A stretch of DNA of 31,113 nucleotides from Paulinella micropora. Taxonomy: Eukaryota; Cercozoa; Imbricatea; Euglyphida. Of the stretch, positions 21,186 to 31,113 are shown one piece after another. Position 1 is the stretch's first letter; every line of letters starts with the position of its first letter. A program made the position numbers and the translations under genes. The notes beneath the pieces were generated by a model. It was not told where the DNA came from. It saw only the letters and a list, made by a program, of their open reading frames with translations, and ran no database searches. The stretch covers positions 1,234,302 through 1,265,414 of the forward strand of contig BJOX01000003.1 in the NCBI GenBank assembly GCA_009731375.1. Direction: 5' to 3'.

Positions 21186-21410
21186 GAGGAGTCGAGAGAA
21201 GAGAAGAGAGGAGAGGAGACAGAAGAAGACATGGCCTACCAGCCATCGACTTGATTATGCTACCAACAATTCCTTTCTTCCCTTTGCTAGGGATGTTAGC
21301 TTTGGGGCTGCGTCGGGGTTGGGGGGGGGATGAGGAGGATGTGTTTCGAATATCGCCAGTACTTGACGCTCGAGTGAGTGTGAAACGCCGAGGGATAAAC
21401 CTGCAGTGTG
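21186..21410. other. Short unique stretch, no gene seen
   Basis: Non-repetitive sequence between tetranucleotide arrays, open on both strands over short distances but without a recognisable motif. Confidence 0.5.
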
Positions 21411-21894
21411 TAGTTCATTCATTTCATTCATTCGTTCATTCATTCATTTATTCATTTATTTATTCATTGATTCATTTCATTTCGTTCATTTTATTCCCAT
21501 CCATCCATCCATCCATCGATCCATTCATTCATTCATTCACTCGTTCGTTCGTTCGTTCATTCATTCATTCATTCATTCATTCATACACACATACAAATAC
21601 ACACATACACACATACACACGCACATACATACATTCATACATACATACATACACACACATACATACACACATACATACATACATACATACATACATACAA
21701 CATACATACATACATACATACATACATACACACATACATACACACATACATACATACATACATACATACACACACACATACATACATACACACACACAAA
21801 CACACACATACATACATACATCGCCTACCTGGCAGCGGTGCGAGGAGTCTCACGGCCTGCTATGGGCTGATGAGAGCTTGATGTGGAGGCCTAC

Positions 21895-21951
<57 letters not shown>

Positions 21952-22205
21952 TGTGTGTGTGTGTGCGTGTGTGTGTGTGTGTGTGTGTTCACGGCCTGCT
22001 ATGGGCTGATGAGAGCTTGATGTGGAGGCCTATGTATGTATGTATGTATGTATGTATGTACGTATGTATGTATGTATTTATGCATCTATGTATGTACGTA
22101 CGTACGTATGTGTGTATGTATGTATGTATGTATGTATTCATGTATGTATGTATCTATGTATTTATGCATCTATGTATGTATGTATGTATGTATGTATGTA
22201 TGTAT
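21411..22205. repeat. (ATTC)n, (CATA)n, (GA)n, (GT)n, (TATG)n cluster
   Basis: Successive microsatellites. A unique 40-base piece, ACGGCCTGCTATGGGCTGAT plus GAGAGCTTGATGTGGAGGCC, appears at 21852 and again at 21990. A diverged trace lies at about 22710, each time beside GA, GT or TATG repeats. Confidence 0.88.
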
Positions 22206-22420
22206 ACACAAGACACTTCGGCCAGGAAATATTTCGGCCAGTGATTTTCCACCGCAGAATACGTTGTTTTTGCACAAAACTTTGGGTGGACGGAATTCTT
22301 TGCTAGTCTTTTCACCCGCAAGATACGTCATTTTTGCCAAAATTTGAGGTGGCCGAAATTCACCCGCACGATACGTTATTTTTTTTGCCAAAATTTGATA
22401 TGGCCGAAATTCTTCACTTT
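22205..22420. repeat. Minisatellite of about 55-70 bp, three diverged units
   Basis: The pattern CACCGCAGAATACGTTGTTT, then TTTGCnnAAAnTTTG, then GGnCGnAATTC recurs at about 22250, 22312 and 22360. Each unit contains GATACGT- and GGCCGAAATTC-like motifs. Confidence 0.75.
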
Positions 22421-22437
22421 TCCTTACACCCTTGAAC

Positions 22438-22523
22438 CTTATTATTATTATGATTATTATTATGATTATTATTATTATTATGATGATGATGATGATTATT
22501 ATTATTATTATTACTATTTATTA

Positions 22524-22573
<50 letters not shown>

Positions 22574-22665
22574 CATCATCATCATCATCATCATTATTAT
22601 TATTATTATTATTATTGTCACATCCTTCTCTATCAATGAAACTGGTATGAGGAGCAGCTCAAGGC

Positions 22666-22710
<45 letters not shown>

Positions 22711-22720
22711 CTATGGGTTG
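22438..22720. repeat. (ATT)n/(ATG)n and (GA)n microsatellites
   Basis: ATT and ATG/ATC trinucleotides to 22618, a 45-base unique patch, then (GA)n at about 22668-22708. Confidence 0.92.
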
Positions 22721-23041
22721 AGTGGAAGATATGGAGGCCTATGTAACATACACATACACCCTTCAATCTTGATCGCGTCGTTCTCTATCAAAGTGGTAGA
22801 TGTAGATGACCATGTTGACGCTATTACTTGCAAATGTTCTGAAATACTTTCCCCCACGCCGATCTGGCCTTAGTCACGGTAAACTATACCCTATACCCGC
22901 TCATACCCCATACCCTATACCCGCTCAAACTTGTTACCCCCCTCATACACTTATATAGATAGATAGATAGATAGCCAGCTGCCGTTTTTATTGTGGACTG
23001 ATTTTTTTATTGTGGAGTTTGCTGCCGGACGGGTTATTTAC

Positions 23042-23209
23042 ACCTCAGACCTCATAATACAGGCCATCATCACCTATTTTCCCACCTCAGACCTCATAAT
23101 ACAGGGCAGCATCACCTGCTTCCCCACCTCAGACCTCATAATACAGGGCAGCATCACCTATTTTCCCACCTCAGACTTCATAATACAGGGCAGCATCACC
23201 TACCCCCTC
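23042..23209 (+). repeat. 42-bp minisatellite, four copies
   Basis: ACCTCAGACCTCATAATACA starts at 23042, 23084, 23126 and 23168. The unit length is a multiple of three and the plus-strand frame stays open (22991-23257), giving four copies of a 14-residue unit, TSDLIIQGSITYFP. No further support for translation. Confidence 0.9.
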
Positions 23210-23336
23210 ATACCCCATACCCCTAATAAGCTCTCACGAAGAGAGCTTTTCGTTTGACACGCTCAGATTTTTTGTAGATTATCCCTTACCCCTGTTTTGT
23301 GTCAAATTTTGGACCCGGCGTCGTCAGATGGTGGAC

Positions 23337-23420
23337 GCGTGACTTTGCCCACATTTAAGGGTAAAAAGCGGTCCGATTGTGAAGGCGTGACATTGCCCAC
23401 ATTTAAGGGGAAAAAGCGAT
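23337..23420. repeat. 48-bp tandem duplication
   Basis: GCGTGACtTTGCCCACATTT with the following AAGGGTAAAAAGCG is repeated 48 bases later from 23385. Confidence 0.85.
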
Positions 23421-23461
23421 TATATCCTGGGCTCAAAATGACTGTACCACGACGAATATTG

Positions 23462-23561
23462 TCCAAAAGGCATCATATATATATATGTATATATATATAT
23501 ACCAATATTGGACACACAGGGTAAGGGTTAAACATAGATCGAGAATATATATATATATATG

Positions 23562-23646
<85 letters not shown>

Positions 23647-23660
23647 TGATGCCTTTTGGA
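23462..23660. repeat. (AT)n tract with inverted flanks
   Basis: GTCCAAAAGGCATCAT at 23462 is the inverse of ATGATGCCTTTTGGAC at 23646. Between them lie AT dinucleotides and a 60-base unique patch. The arrangement could extrude as a cruciform. Confidence 0.8.
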
Positions 23661-23838
23661 CGTAATCAGTACATACGTGCATACATACATACATACATGC
23701 ATACATACATACATACATACATACACACATACATACAGACATACAGACATACCGACGTGGAAGGGTCAGCTGCTGCCGAGGGCAACATAGGAGCAGGATC
23801 AACAGAGGAGGAAGAGGAGGAGGAGGAGNNNNNNNNNN

Positions 23839-23925
<87 letters not shown>

Positions 23926-23957
23926 TATATATATGAGATGATGCCTTTTGGACGTAA

Positions 23958-31113
<7,156 letters not shown>

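Noticed and set aside
20152-21246. 364-codon open frame on the minus strand
   Set aside because: Tyr/Ile/Cys/Val dipeptide repeats are translations of TACATA and GATA arrays.
22870-22940. Telomere-like CCCTATACCC repeats
   Set aside because: Only a few irregular CCCTATACCC/CCCATACCC units, internal to the window. They look like a small local minisatellite.
23042-23209. CRISPR array
   Set aside because: The four 42-bp units are direct tandem copies without unique spacers, and the DNA is eukaryotic.

Overview
The window is nuclear DNA of a eukaryote. It shows GT-AG spliceosomal introns, a serine/threonine kinase split into many short exons, a piggyBac-type transposon flanked by TTAA, a second large DNA transposon with long terminal inverted repeats, and a tRNA-derived SINE. 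Simple repeats make up a very large share of the sequence. I cannot name the lineage from sequence alone; a repeat-rich protist, alga or invertebrate would fit. Five runs of N mark assembly gaps, and at least two are flanked by duplicated contig ends.

Layout. 1-460: a minus-strand SINE lying between AAT repeats. 470-903 and 8960-9790: arrays of a short AT-rich palindrome. 1060-8472: a DNA transposon with terminal inverted repeats of about 850 bp, each carrying 181-bp tandem subrepeats. It holds two divergent genes: an intron-containing DDE-type transposase gene (+, 4616-7596) and a coiled-coil protein gene (-, 1999-4290) that is broken in this copy. The element appears to have inserted into a reading frame that becomes continuous again when it is removed. 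10025-10916: weak, unrecognised coding traces. 10978-11315: a second palindromic array. 11316-13534: no gene seen. 13539-16452: a piggyBac-like element whose transposase (-) is broken by frameshifts. 16457-18880: no gene, only microsatellites and a 97-bp duplication. 18885-19153: second SINE copy. 19154-23957: almost entirely micro- and minisatellites.

23958 to the right edge: one gene on the minus strand, a CAMK/AMPK-related protein kinase that enters from beyond 31113. Seven exons are visible and all their phases agree. Its introns consist almost wholly of tandem repeats.

The most unusual feature is in this kinase gene. In four of its six visible introns the repeats contain copies of the adjoining exon edge together with the splice site: 19 copies of one exon 3' end plus donor, about 10 copies of another, and two partial duplications of an acceptor plus exon start. 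The exon-intron boundaries themselves have been tandemly amplified.
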